From Cervus elaphus (Eukaryota > Chordata > Mammalia > Artiodactyla > Cervidae), in the NCBI RefSeq assembly GCF_910594005.1, contig NC_057817.1, positions 29,737,001 to 29,801,000 of the forward strand: a stretch of 64,000 bases of DNA, written 5' to 3'. Of the stretch, positions 12,383-22,763 are shown piece after piece. The translations under genes and the position numbers were made by a program. Positions within the stretch are counted from its first letter, which is position 1. Each line of letters starts with the position of its first letter. The notes beneath the pieces are model-generated. The model was not told the origin of the DNA. It saw only the letters and a program-made list of their open reading frames with translations, and made no database searches.

Positions 12383-12388
12383 AATAAA
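12383..12388 (+). terminator. Candidate proximal FAIM2 polyadenylation signal
   Basis: AATAAA in 'gctgtctaaataaacccgtt', 1.75 kb after the stop codon. No clear GT-rich downstream element was identified. Confidence 0.45.
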
Positions 12389-12394
12389 CCCGTT

Positions 12395-12520
12395 ACAGCG
12401 ATCCTGCAAAGGAAGTATTCTGCACATGCCCATGGCACAGAGGAGAGCTGCGGTGATAGAGAGGCTTGATCCAAGATCCTACAGCCAACAGGCTGGATGG
12501 CGGCTAGAATGAGACTGAGT
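12395..12520 (+). repeat. MIR-like fragment
   Basis: gcacagaggagagctgcgg followed by 'aagatcctacagccaacagg' resembles the MIR 3' half; diverged. Confidence 0.4.
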
Positions 12521-14039
12521 GGTCAGGCCCTGAGAGCTCGGGGGAGTTTGTGGTCCTGAGTACCACCCCTGGCCTTCCATCTCCCCGCTCCCCGGCTCCT
12601 ACCACTGGATTTTGTACTCTATCGTTTCCAATTCTAGACACAAGCTGGGAAGAAGGATTCTGGTGCCTCATTGCCTAGGGGCTCATGGTATTAAGCAAGT
12701 GATTCTTGCTAACTATGATTCAGTTTTTCTATCAGCAAAATGGAAGACCGTGGCCAGAATGCCATAGGGAGAGGCACCAGAACACTTATTTGCACTGACT
12801 TTTTTTTATCATCTCTCCTCTGAGGGCCCCTTGATTCCTCTTCTGATTTCTAGTTCTAGAGGGGTTATCTCCACCACCCCTTGCCCTGTAATTTTCAGCT
12901 TGGGCCTTGGTCATACTTCTCAGAATCCACTGATCCAAGCCTTCCTCTTCAGAGGACAGTTCATGAAGACACTGGGGTGAGAAGCTCTTCTGAGACTGAA
13001 CTCTGAAAGCATGGGGAGGGGGAGGCAAGCACTCCACTCAGCCATAAGCGACATTGAGGGGGCCATTAAGGGCCCCCTCAAAGCAGAGTATGTTGCAGAG
13101 GCCCCTGTTCTGGGTCCTGAGAGGGTGACCTGCTGAGCTGGTGACAGAGCCAGGACTGAGGTCCCTCTGTTCCACCTGCACTGAAGCACGAGGAGCCTGG
13201 TGACACCTGAATGGATCTTGGAAGGAGGAAGGGCGGGGACCAGGAATGCAGGATTACGAGAAACAGAGAAACCGAAGCTGGGCAGGTGCCACAAGCTGCC
13301 GAGGAGAAGGGGAACCTGTTGGCCCCTCACATTTTTGGCAAGGGTGGGGCTGGGCCTGGGGAGGGACAGGTTGATTTGATAAAGCTGGAGGCAGCCAGGA
13401 ACCTGACCATCTGTGAGGTGGGTGGGAGATCTCTCACTAAGGGGGAGACAAACCAAAGGATCCTCTCCTGGGGATTGTAGATGAGGCGGGGCTAGGGAGG
13501 TACACGCAAGTCCCTGGCCTCCATCACCAATCCCCAGGCTCAGGTGTGGCTCCTGTATCACCTGAGGAAGCCCCAGGAATCGTGGTTCTCCCAGCCTCAG
13601 CTTTACCTGCCAGGGGAGTCAGGATGACCCAGACTCTTATTCCAAGAGGCTCCACCTCTCCCTCCCTGACCCACCTGGGATTGCACACAAGCACTTTGCT
13701 GTCCCCCTGTGGCTGCCTGAGGAAAAGCAGACGGAGCCTGGGGTTTGCAGGCAGGATCTGGCCATTGGCCTTCATTCCCCGCTCTTCTCAGATCACCCCA
13801 GACCACTCTCCTGCTGTTCCCTTTAGTCCAATCACTGTCTCAGCTCAGACACTGTTTTACCTGTCTGCTGGAAAACACCCCTGTGCCCCCCAGCCCCAGA
13901 GCTTTCTCTCGGATGTCTGAGGGCAGAGAACACTCCCAGACACAAGTCTTTCAGGCCTCAGCTCCTTCAAGTTTCCCGGGGTCCGCGCTGTTTCCTTCCC
14001 TGGCCTCACCTTCCTGGTCTGTGTCTGACAGGAGATAAG

Positions 14040-14045
14040 AATAAA
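14040..14045 (+). terminator. Candidate distal FAIM2 polyadenylation signal
   Basis: AATAAA within gagataagaataaaagtaac, followed by pyrimidine/GT-rich sequence (ctcctttcttgccttttgct). This is the better context of the two candidates. Confidence 0.5.
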
Positions 14046-14539
14046 AGTAACAGTGATACAGAAACGCCTCCTTTCTTGCCTTTTGCTTGTCACCTCAGAT
14101 GGCTCTGGCTTGGGGAGTGTGTGTGCATGTATGTGTGTGTAAGGTTTAACTCAGATTCAGCGGGAGAGATTCACACCAGAGCTGATGCCCGCAGCGTAGC
14201 TAAGTGAGAGTGAAATCTCCACGGTCCACATTGGCCCCTGTGTCGATACATAATAGACCCTGAGTGGAGGCTCTTTGATCCTCGCACCTGTCAGCTCTGC
14301 GAGAGGCTCCTCCCGACAGGGGGCCTTCCACAAAAGCCTGTTCCTTTGTGTGCAGTTCTGTTAGAAAATTCTTCCTTATTGTGACCCAAAATCTGTTTCC
14401 CTAGAAGCCTATGTAGTAAGAGTTGCCTTTCCTATGAAACCTTTCTCCCTACTCCCTGCAGGTGCCCTGGCTGCTCCTTCCTCAGAGCCCCTCTGCCCTG
14501 TACCACTCTAGGTGCATTTTAACCACCCCTTCTGTCTCC

Positions 14540-14645
14540 TCCTATAAAATCTGAGATGCATGAAGGCGTGAACCAGGTCTTGTTCACCCTTGAATTCATA
14601 CATCTTACGGCAAATGGTGTCAATAAATAGCTTTCAAATAAATGA
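14540..14645 (+). repeat. L2 3' end fragment
   Basis: gagatgcatgaaggcgtgaa, 'ccaggtcttgttcaccc' and aataaatagctttcaaataa resemble the L2 terminus. The region 14100-14540 holds nothing I can name. Confidence 0.5.
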
Positions 14646-14649
14646 AGGA

Positions 14650-14765
14650 AGGAATGAACGAAGCCCTTCCAGCCCTTCTATTTTACCTAACAGGAAACTG
14701 AAGAGCAGAGGTTGTTAGTGACTTGTCCAATTTATACACGAGTGAGTGATTGGAGGTGGTTTTAC
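14650..14765 (+). repeat. MIR fragment
   Basis: 'aacaggaaactgaagagcag' followed by 'ttagtgacttgtccaattta' matches the MIR 3' half. Confidence 0.5.
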
Positions 14766-15226
14766 AGGACACGTGGGGTGATGATGACATTACCAAATTC
14801 CTTTGTGGAACTTGGGGCTACAGGTGGCATATGGGAGGGACACATCGCACTGGAGCAAAGGGAGAAGACTTTATCTCACCTCTGACAAGTTTTTGGTATC
14901 GATTCAACTGGAGCAGGGCAAGGAGCAGGGCAATAGTTAGGGGACTCTGAAGGAAGAATAACATTTATTAAGCATCTACTGCATACAAAGCACTTCCACA
15001 GCTGGCAGGAGATAGGAGAAATATCCACTGGTGCTGCAGGAGAGAAAATATACCCAACAGCTCCAGACCATTTAGCTGAGAGTCCCAGATAAGTGTGCCT
15101 TAAAGCAGCCCCAGCAGGAAAGCAAATGCTGAGGAGATATGGAGCAGTGGAAAAAGGAGGCCTGAATTGGGGCTGGAAGTGAATGAAGGCTGAGAGGCCT
15201 GGACTGGCAAAAACAGACGAACGACA

Positions 15227-15415
15227 GGGACTTCCCTGCCATCCAGTGTCCAGGTGACTAAGACTCTGTGCTCCCGATGCAGGGAGCCTGGGTTCAATCC
15301 CTGGTTGGGGAATGAGATCCCACATGCTGCAACTAAGAGTTTGCATGCCTCAAGGAAGATCAAAGATCCTGTGTGCTACAACTAAGACCTGCGGCAGACA
15401 AATAAATATTTTTAA
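15227..15415 (+). mobile_element. CHR-type SINE
   Basis: gggacttccctgccatccag, 'gggttcaatccctggttggg', 'gagatcccacatgctgcaac' and a final 'aaataaatatttttaaaaac' tail identify a cetartiodactyl tRNA-derived SINE in forward orientation. Confidence 0.88.
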
Positions 15416-15537
15416 AAACCAGAAGGATGCAGCCCAAGTTGGCAACACTGGGCTCCCTTACCACCTCCTGCCTCCAACCAGCCCTTCAGTCTCACTGTAT
15501 CTATTTACCCATTCTATCTTCATTAGTTGCTGATATT

Positions 15538-15953
15538 ATTCAGTCGTTCAGTTGTGTCTGACTCTTTGTGACCCCATGAATCGCAGCACGCTAGGCTTCC
15601 CTGTCCATCACCAACTCCCAGAGCTTGCTCAAACTCATGACCATCAAGTCGGTGATGCCATCCAACCATCTCATCCTCTGTTGCCCCCTTCTTTTCTTCC
15701 CTTCAATCTTTCCCAGCATCAGGGTCTTCTCCACTGAGTCAGTTCTTCGCATCAGGTGGCCAAAGTACTGGAGTTTCAGTTTCAGCATCAGTCCTTCCAA
15801 TGAATATTCGGGGCTGATTTCCTTTATGATTGACTAGTTTGATCTTCTTGCAGTCCAAGGGACTCTCAAGAGTCTTCTCCAACACCACAGTTCAAAAGCA
15901 TCAATTCTTCAGTGCTCAGCCTTCTTTATGGTCCAACTCTCACATCCATATAT
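15538..15953 (-). mobile_element. BovB (RTE) LINE 3' fragment, antisense
   Basis: The reverse complement of the BovB 3' end is seen: gtcgttcagttgtgtctgac, 'tcggtgatgccatccaacca', 'gcatcagggtcttctccact', 'gtggccaaagtactggagtt'. The minus strand keeps short open pieces of the LINE protein tail (for example [15 protein letters not shown]) but no intact gene. Confidence 0.92.
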
Positions 15954-16283
15954 GTTGCTAGGGCTGCCATAACAAATTACTGCAAACTGGATGGCTTAAA
16001 ACAACAGAACTAAGTTATTCTCTCACATTGCGGAGGCTTGAAGCCTGAAATCCAGATATTGGGAGGGTTGGTTCCTTGTGGACACTCTGAGGGAGAATTC
16101 ACTCCGTGTCTCTCTCCCAGCATCTGGTGATTGCAGACAATCTTTGGTGTTCCTCGGCTGGTGGCTGCCCTCCAGTCTTTGCCTCTGTCTTCATCTGGCC
16201 TTTTCCTCTGTGTCTCTGAGTCTCAAATTTCTCTCTTTTCCCTTATAAGGATACTTGTCATCGGATTTAGGGCCCACCTTAAA
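15954..16283 (-). mobile_element. MaLR LTR (MLT1/MST type), antisense
   Basis: 'ttgctagggctgccataaca' with 'ggcttaaaacaacag' at the left and 'ttataaggatacttgtcatc' then gatttagggcccaccttaaa at the right is the reverse of an ERVL-MaLR solo LTR end. Non-coding and diverged; subfamily not assigned. Confidence 0.7.
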
Positions 16284-16917
16284 TCTAGGAAGTTCTCAGT
16301 TCACATACCGTTGAAGCCTAGATTGAAGGATTTTGAGCATTCCCTTGCTAGCATGTGAAATGAGCCAATAGTACAGTAGTTTGAACATTCCTCGGTGTTG
16401 TCCTTCCTGGGATTGGAATGAAAACTGGCCTTTTCCAGCCCTGTGGCCACTGCAAAGTCTGTTGAGTCAAAGCTATGTTGTTTTTTCCAGTGGTCATGTA
16501 CAGATATGAGAGTTGGACCCTAAAGAAGGCTGAGTGCCAAAGAATTGATGCTTTTGAATTGTGGTGCTGGAGAAGACTCCTGAGAGTCTCTTGGACAGCA
16601 AGGAAATGAAACCAGTCAATCCTAAAGGATATCAACCCTGAATATCCATTGGAAGGATTGATGCTGAAGCTGAAGCTCCAATACTTTGGCCACCTGATGC
16701 AAAGAGCTGACTCATCGGATAAGATCCTGATGCTGGGAAAAACTGAGGGCAGGAGGAAAAGGGGATGACAGAGGATGAGATGGTTGGATGGCTTATCGAC
16801 TCAATGGAGGTGAATTCGAGCAAACTCCAGCAGATAGCGAAGGACTGGGAAGCCTGGCATGCCACAGTCCTTTGGGTCACAAAGAGTTGGGCATAACTTA
16901 GTGACTGAATAACAACA
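16284..16917. mobile_element. BovB LINE copy with internal inversion
   Basis: The left part (16284 to about 16460) is antisense BovB reverse-transcriptase sequence ('gggattggaatgaaaactgg', 'ccagccctgtggccactgca'). The right part (about 16468-16917) is sense BovB 3' end ('ccagtggtcatgtacagata' ... 'gaggatgagatggttggatg' ... tgaataacaacag). This head-to-head arrangement with the intact 3' end on the right is what twin priming during target-primed reverse transcription yields. Confidence 0.82.
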
Positions 16918-17552
16918 GGTAACTGGAACAGAATCTGGTCCCTGGAAGTGAGACACTGCTGTCAAAAAACTTCAAAAGCACAGCATTGGTTTGGGGACCA
17001 GGTGGTAGAAGATTCCGACAAGTCTCAATGAGACTGTTAAGGAAACTTGAAGGACCACCAGGAGACTGCATATAAAGGTTCAAAGGAAAATATAATTGAA
17101 ACCCAGAGGAATACAGACCCTTTTTATGTCAAAACTTTTTAATGTGAAAACTAGAAAAAATACCTAATGAACTGATGGATCTGGCTAAGACTATTTCCAG
17201 GCAGAATGCTGAAATGTCAGTTGGCTTGTTTTGGCTTCGAATCATAAGAAACAGATAGTGAGAGAAGAGCTAAAGAAGGAATTATTCTGCTAAACAAAAT
17301 TTGGAGGAGATATAAAAACCTTGGGACAGTCTATCCAGCCAGCAAAGAATACTTTATTAAAGACCTCAGGACAAAGATTAAATCCAGGGTACTGTCAGGA
17401 AAACATGATCTCCTAGCAAAGATGAAGCCAAAGGTGTGACTGTAAAACACTTTAAGACCTTAGAATATTGTAAGCTGGTGCCTCATAGAATCTTTCCAAA
17501 AGACAGAAGCACTCTTAAGAATCTCGAAGGCATTTGTTGCAAACCCACTCTG

Positions 17553-17683
17553 TTGGGACTTCCTTGGAGGTCCAGTGGTTAAAATTTCATGCTTGCTATG
17601 CTCGGGGCATATTTTTCAATCCCTGGTCAGGGAACTAAGATTCCACATGCTGCCTGGCAGCCAGGGAGCAGGGTAGGGGGAGG
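17553..17683 (+). mobile_element. CHR-type SINE fragment
   Basis: 'gggacttccttggaggtcca', 'caatccctggtcagggaact' and 'aagattccacatgctgcctg'. The perfect 10-bp flanks acccactctg (17543-17552 and 17684-17693) mark the insertion. Confidence 0.88.
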
Positions 17684-17723
17684 ACCCACTCTGCTAAACA
17701 ATAGGGCCTCTAAGGATCTTAAA

Positions 17724-17949
17724 TGGGCTTCCCAGGTGGCACAGTGGTAAATAATGCGCCTGCCAACGCAGGAGACAAAAGAGATGAAGAGATGCCGGTT
17801 AGACCCCTGGGTTGGGAGGATCCCCTGGAGAAGGAAATGGCAATCCACTGCACTATTCGTGCCTGGAAAATCCCTTGGGCAGAAGAGCCTAGTTGGTTGC
17901 AGTCCACAGGGTTGCAAAAAGTTGGGCATGACAAAGTGATTGAGCATGG
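17724..17949 (+). mobile_element. Bov-tA SINE
   Basis: 'gggcttcccaggtggcacag', 'cccctggagaaggaaatggc' and 'caaaaagttgggcatgacaa'. The perfect 12-bp flanks aaggatcttaaa (17712-17723 and 17950-17961) mark the insertion. Confidence 0.93.
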
Positions 17950-18720
17950 AAGGATCTTAAAAATATTATCCCTCAGAGCCTCACTGGAGGCCCAAGATAG
18001 AGAGAGATGGCCTTGTCTTAAAGAGACTTATGAGTGTGACTCTTGTCACCTATTGGTCCGATCCTCAATAAGTCATGGAAAAACCACAGTTTTTGAGACG
18101 GCTGTATTTGTAGTAGCACCACCACTTCAATTGCCAAGGGACAGAAACAGTACAAAATGGAGAAGACTTTGAACTCCTGAACAGGAAGCAAGCTGAGAAA
18201 ACAATTCCGAGGCAATATACTTTCTATGGAAAAGAAAGTGACTCAGAGGCAAAACCAAGAAGCCAGACTGAGGGTGCAGTGAAGAGCCACAGAGAATCAT
18301 TGCCAGAGGGATATATTGGGCCCTAGTCAAGGAATGGGCAACATGTGCCCAGATGGAGTTCATAAACAGCATCTTCTGTATACCTCTCATTTCCCCGCTT
18401 TTGAACCAGAGCAACTACTGTGGTTGTCCTATCCCTGTTCCCCTATTGTATGCTGTGGTGGTGGGTGGGGAATGAGGGGTGGGAGATGTCTCTCTCTTTC
18501 TGAAGTCTGCAGATTGAGAGCAGTCTTACCCTGGGACCAAACCTGAAGAACCTGAAGTGCACATAGACTTGGTTTAGATGTGATTCTGGACCTCAAGCTT
18601 GCTGTAATGGGATAAGACTTCAGGGTCTTGGGAAATGTTGGGTATATTTTGTATGAAGCTTGAGGATAGACTGGAGCAGTTTATGTTCTTTGGCCAACAG
18701 AATTGATAAAAAAAATATTT

Positions 18721-19101
18721 CCGTATGAGTTCCAAGAGCTCTCTAGCCCAGGAATTCTAGCAGAAGTCCTGACTGACTCTAATTGGTCGTCCTTGGTTCA
18801 GAAGTTCTCTGCTGGACCAATCATTGTGGCGCTAGGGTGGAATGCTCTGACAGAGTGGACCTAGGTCATATCTTTATCCTTGGAGCCACCTTCATTGATG
18901 GGAATCAGAGAGCTAAGGGATATCTCCCCAAAGGAAAATCAGCGTATGGTTCCCAGGAGAAAGTCAAATGCTAAGTAGGCAGAAAGAACAAGTGTCCACC
19001 AGCAGAGGAAAGAGACCTTGTCCTCAAGGGACTCAGCAGAGTAGTGTGGCAATGTCAGGGAAGTAACTAATGTATGAAGTGCCCTTCTATTATAGTTATA
19101 T
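18721..19101. other. Unassigned stretch
   Basis: No gene or confident repeat. 'ctggaccaatcattgtggcg' looks like an old interspersed repeat motif, but I cannot name the family. Confidence 0.4.
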
Positions 19102-19448
19102 GTGGTTGTTGTTTAGTCGCTGTCTTTGCAACCCCATGGACTACAGCACGCCAGGCCTCCCTGTCCCTCACCATCTCCTGGAGCTTGCCCAAGTTCATGT
19201 CCATCGAGTTGGTAGTGCTATCCAACCATCCCATCCTCTGTCACCCTCTTCTCTTTCTGCCTTCAATCTTTCCCAGCATCAGGGTCTTTTCTAGTGAGTC
19301 GCCTCTTCACATCAGGTGGCCAAAGTGTTGGAGTTTCAGCTTCAGCATCAGTCCTTCCAGTGAATATTCAGAGTTGATTTCCTTTAAGATTGGTTTGATT
19401 TCCTTGCTGTCCAAGGGAATCTCAAGAGTCTTCTGTAGCACCACAATA
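19102..19448 (-). mobile_element. BovB LINE 3' fragment, antisense
   Basis: Antisense BovB 3' end ('gtcgctgtctttgcaacccc', gcatcagggtcttttctagt, 'caaggga' near the break). Perfect 11-bp flanks tatagttatat (19091-19101 and 19449-19459). Confidence 0.92.
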
Positions 19449-19839
19449 TATAGTTATATAGGGAGCTAGAAAAGGCTTCTCAGAGACCTTTGAACTTACA
19501 GAATGATAACACTTTAGTCAAGAAGACAAGCGAGAAGAGGTTATTTCAGACTAAGGGAATGACTGAAACAAAGGCCTGGTGGCGTGGAATGTTACAATGT
19601 GTAGAGGACTGCAATTATCCGGTATAACTAGAACACAGGTGATTGGAAGAGAATAGAAAGAAAGGATGCTAAAACTTGGAGAGGAATTGGGATATGAGGG
19701 ACCCAGCAACACTCTGCCAAGGAGATGGACCTAGATTCTGTAGACAGTAAGAACACTGTAGACAATTAAGTAGATTAATGACAAGATTAGATCTGTGTTT
19801 GGGAAACAAGTCTGGAAGAGAATTTGGCCATCTTTATCA

Positions 19840-20267
19840 AGTGACTTTTAAAATTGTATGCCTTGTGTCCCAGGAATCATATTTTTAGCTATTTATCCTA
19901 AGAAAACAACTGGACAAATGCCAAAAGGATAAAAAGATGTCCATTGGGATATTGTTCCCAACTGAGTGAAAATTTGGAAACATGTTAAACAATAAGAGAC
20001 TAACAAGTTGTGATACACTTGTTCTATGAACTACTAAGCAGTCATTAAGAATGATAATATGGGTAAATATTTACACAAAATCACAATATTGCATAACATT
20101 AAATGAAAAAGAATATTGAAAAATATTATGTAGAGTATAATCCCCATTTTTATTTTTTAAAATATACTTTATAGCTTTTCCTTATGGTAAACTGCCCACA
20201 AATAAATATAGATGGAATGAGATAATCAGAAAATTTACATTTAATAACAAAGTAATAAGTGATTCAG
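19840..20267 (+). mobile_element. L1 LINE fragment
   Basis: 'ctatttatcctaagaaaaca', 'aagatgtccattgggatatt' and 'tgatacacttgttctatgaa' follow the 3' part of mammalian L1. Diverged and non-coding. Confidence 0.6.
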
Positions 20268-20898
20268 TGATAGACTTGGGCTCCAAAATCACTGCAGATG
20301 GTGACTGCAGTCATGAAATTAAAAGATGCTTGCTCCTTGGAAGAAAAGCTATGATCAATCTAGACAGCATATTAAAAAGCAGAGACGATGCTCACTTCAG
20401 CAGCACATATACTAAAAAGCAGAGACATTCTTTGCCAACAAAGGTCCATCTAGTCAGAGCTATGGTTTTTCCAGTAGTCATGTGTGGATGTGAGAGCTGG
20501 ACATAAAGAAAGCTGAGGGCAGAAGAACTGATGCTTTTGAACTGTGGTTTTGGAGAAGACTCTTGAGATCCTTTGGATTGCAAGGAGATCAAACCAGTCA
20601 ATCTTAAAGGAAATCAGTCCTGAATATTCATTGGAAGGACTGATGCTGAAGCTGAAGTTCCAGCACTTTGGCCACCTGATGCAAAGAACTTACTCATTGG
20701 AAAAGACCCTGATGCTGGGGAAAGATTGAAGGCAGGAGAAGGGGACGACAGAGGATGAGATGGTTGGAGGGCATCACTGACTTGATGCACATGAGTTTGA
20801 GTAAACTCCGGGAGTTGGTGATGGACAGGGAGGCCTGGCGTGCTGCAGTCCATGGGGTCACAATGAGACAGACACGACTGAGCAACTGAATTGAACTG
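20268..20898 (+). mobile_element. BovB LINE 3' fragment carrying a U6 micro-insertion
   Basis: Sense BovB 3' region from 'gggctccaaaatcactgcag' to 'cacgactgagcaactgaatt'. A 14-bp flank with one mismatch (20254-20267 and 20899-20912) reads as its target-site duplication. It is interrupted at 20387-20413 by a U6 snRNA piece. Local frames are broken; no enzyme remains. Confidence 0.9.
20387..20413 (+). pseudogene. RNU6 fragment: U6 snRNA 5'-end micro-pseudogene
   Basis: The 27-nt insert contains tgctcacttcagcagcacat followed by atact. It equals U6 snRNA nt 1-26 except for one extra A after the first base and two G-to-A changes, both at CpG positions of U6. It is flanked by perfect 13-bp repeats aaaaagcagagac (20374-20386 and 20414-20426), where the uninterrupted BovB consensus has this sequence once. 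The U6 piece stops exactly where its own AAAA (nt 27-30) would meet the duplicated AAAAA, pointing to internal priming. Confidence 0.85.
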
Positions 20899-21015
20899 AA
20901 TAATTGATTCAGGAAAGAATCATCAAATGAAAATGCTAAACTTTTAGGTGAAAGTTTCATTAGGACAGAATATTTACATAGTTTCAACTGATCTCCACAC
21001 AAATTACTTCCCTCT

Positions 21016-21788
21016 TTTTTTTTAAGACTTTTTGAGGTAACAGTTTATAACATTATAAACCATAAGCTTCACATGTATATATAAGTTTCACATGTACACC
21101 CCCACATTTTTGCTTCTGTATACCATACAGCATGCTCACTACCAAAAATTTAGTTTCCATGCATCACCATACAGTTAATCCTCTTTATCCAATTTGCCCC
21201 CACTATTACCCCTTCCCCTCTAGTAACTACTATTTTTTTCTCTACAAGTTTATTTTTGTTTGGTTTGCTCATTTATTTTGCTTGATTTGGTTTTTATATT
21301 ACACATATGAATGAAATCATGTGGTAGATCTCTTTTTTCATCTGATTTGTTTCACTCAGCATAACACACTCCAGGTTCATCCATGTTGTCACAATCGGCA
21401 CGATTTCATCCTTTTTATGGCTGAGTACTATTCCATTGTGTCATTTTCTTTATCCATTCATCCACTGATGGGCACTTAGGTTCCATATCTTGGCTACTGT
21501 AGATAATGCTGTGATGAACATAAGAGTGCGTATATCTTTTCAAATTAGCATTTTCATATTCTTTGGATAAATACCCAGAACTGGGATTTCTAGATCATTT
21601 CTAGTTTTAATATTTTGAAAATATACTGAGTTCAGTATATTTGGCTGCACCAATTTACATTCCCACCAACACTGCACAAGGGCTTCCCTTTCTCCTCCTT
21701 GCCAACACTTAGGTCTTGCCTTGTTATTTATTCTAACAAGCATGAAGTAATATCTCATTGTGGTTTTGATTTGCATGTCCCTAATAGT
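21016..21788 (-). mobile_element. L1 LINE 3' region, antisense (left part)
   Basis: Antisense L1: 'ttcatccatgttgtcacaat', 'ttatggctgagtactattcc', 'tggataaatacccagaactg', 'cccaccaacactgcacaagg'. It is interrupted by a SINE tail (21789-21853) and a BovB (21915-22751), and resumes to about 22960. Confidence 0.88.
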
Positions 21789-21853
21789 GGGCTGCCCTCT
21801 ATGAGGTCACACAGAGTCAGACACGACTGAAGCGACTTAGCAGCAGCAGCAGC
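21789..21853 (+). mobile_element. Bov-tA SINE 3' fragment
   Basis: 'gggctgccctctatgaggtc' to 'gcgacttagcagcagcagca', a 5'-truncated Bov-tA with the (agc)n end. Short flanks aatagt (21783-21788 and 21854-21859). Confidence 0.82.
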
Positions 21854-21914
21854 AATAGTTAGTGATAATGAACATCTCTTCACATGTCGATTGGTCATCT
21901 GTATGTCTTCTTTG

Positions 21915-22751
21915 AAGCACAAGCTGGAATCAAGTTTGCCGAGGGAAATATCAATAACCTCAGATATGCAGATGACACCACCCTTATGGCAGAAAGTGAA
22001 GAGGAACTAAAAAGCCTCTTGATGAAAGTGAAAGAGAAGAGTGAAAAAGTTGGCTTAAAGCTCAACATTCAGAAAACTAAGATCATGTCATCTGGTCCCA
22101 TCACTTCATGGGAACTAGATGGGGAAACAGTGGAAACAGTGTCAGACTTTATTTTTTTTTGGCTCCAAAATCACTGCAGGTGGTGACTGCAGCCATGAAA
22201 TTAAAAGACATTTACTCCTTGGAAGGAAAGTTATGACCAACCTGGACAGCATATTCAAAAGCAGAGACATTACTTTGCCAACAAAGGTCCATCTAGTCAA
22301 GGCTATGGTTTTTCCAGTGGTCATGTACGGATGTGAGAGTTGGACGGTGAAGAGAGCTGAGCGCCGAAGAATTGATGCTTTTGAACTGTGGTGTTGGAGA
22401 AGACTCTTGAGAGTCCCTTGGACTGCAAGAAGATCAAACTTGTCAATCATAAAGGAAATCAGCCCCGAATATTCATTGGAAGGACTGATGCTGAAGCTGA
22501 AGCTCCAATACTTTGGCCACTTCATGCGAAAAGTTGACTCACTGGAAAAAGACCCTGATGCTGGGAGGGATTGGGGGCAGGAGGAGAAGGGGAAGACAGA
22601 GGATGAGATGGTTGGATGGCATCACCAACTCAATGGACATGAGTTTGAGTAGACTCCAGGAGTTGGTGATGGACAGGGAGGCCTGGCGTGCTGCGATTCA
22701 TGGGGTCACAAAGAGTCGGACACAACTGAGCGACTGAATTGAACTGAACTG
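21915..22751 (+). mobile_element. BovB LINE, 5'-truncated, with 12-bp target-site duplication
   Basis: 837 bp of sense BovB inserted in antisense L1. Perfect flanks atgtcttctttg lie at 21903-21914 and 22752-22763. The reverse-transcriptase catalytic YADD is at 21965-21976, followed by TTLMAESEEELKSLLMKV and further open pieces (FELWCWRRLLRVPW). The end is the BovB-type gaactgaact tail. It lacks the endonuclease and most of the fingers/palm, so it is dead. It is among the better-preserved copies here. Confidence 0.95.
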
Positions 22752-22763
22752 ATGTCTTCTTTG

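Larger units (their letters stand above)
10633..14060 (+). other. FAIM2: FAIM2 3' UTR (extent inferred)
   Basis: GC-rich, repeat-poor sequence without a coding signal follows the FAIM2 stop. There are two candidate ends: an AATAAA at 12383-12388, giving a UTR of about 1.8 kb, and one at 14040-14045, giving about 3.4 kb. A long UTR agrees with the long human FAIM2 transcript as I remember it. A MIR-like patch at 12395-12520 argues for some caution about how much beyond 12.4 kb is mature mRNA. A 9-bp stem hairpin lies at 13054-13081. Confidence 0.55.
16918..18720 (+). mobile_element. MaLR internal relic (MLT1-int-like), interrupted
   Basis: Phrases such as 'ggtttggggaccaggtggta', 'cccctattgtatgctgtggt' and 'cttgctgtaatgggataaga' follow the order of non-coding ERVL-MaLR internal sequence. 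It is interrupted by a CHR SINE (17553-17683) and a Bov-tA SINE (17724-17949), each with a target-site duplication. No viral gene is visible. The assignment is by remembered pattern and needs a repeat-library match. Confidence 0.45.

Noticed and set aside
12920..13561. 213-codon minus-strand open frame antisense to the FAIM2 3' UTR
   Set aside because: No recognisable domain or splice structure; composition is typical of GC-rich chance frames. Antisense transcription cannot be judged from sequence.
20387..20413. Functional U6 gene
   Set aside because: Only 26 of about 106 nt are present and there is no proximal sequence element or TATA at U6 spacing; the flanks are BovB.
22119..22652. 177-codon + strand open frame as a possible host gene
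   Set aside because: It is the C-terminal part of BovB ORF2 lying within target-site duplications.
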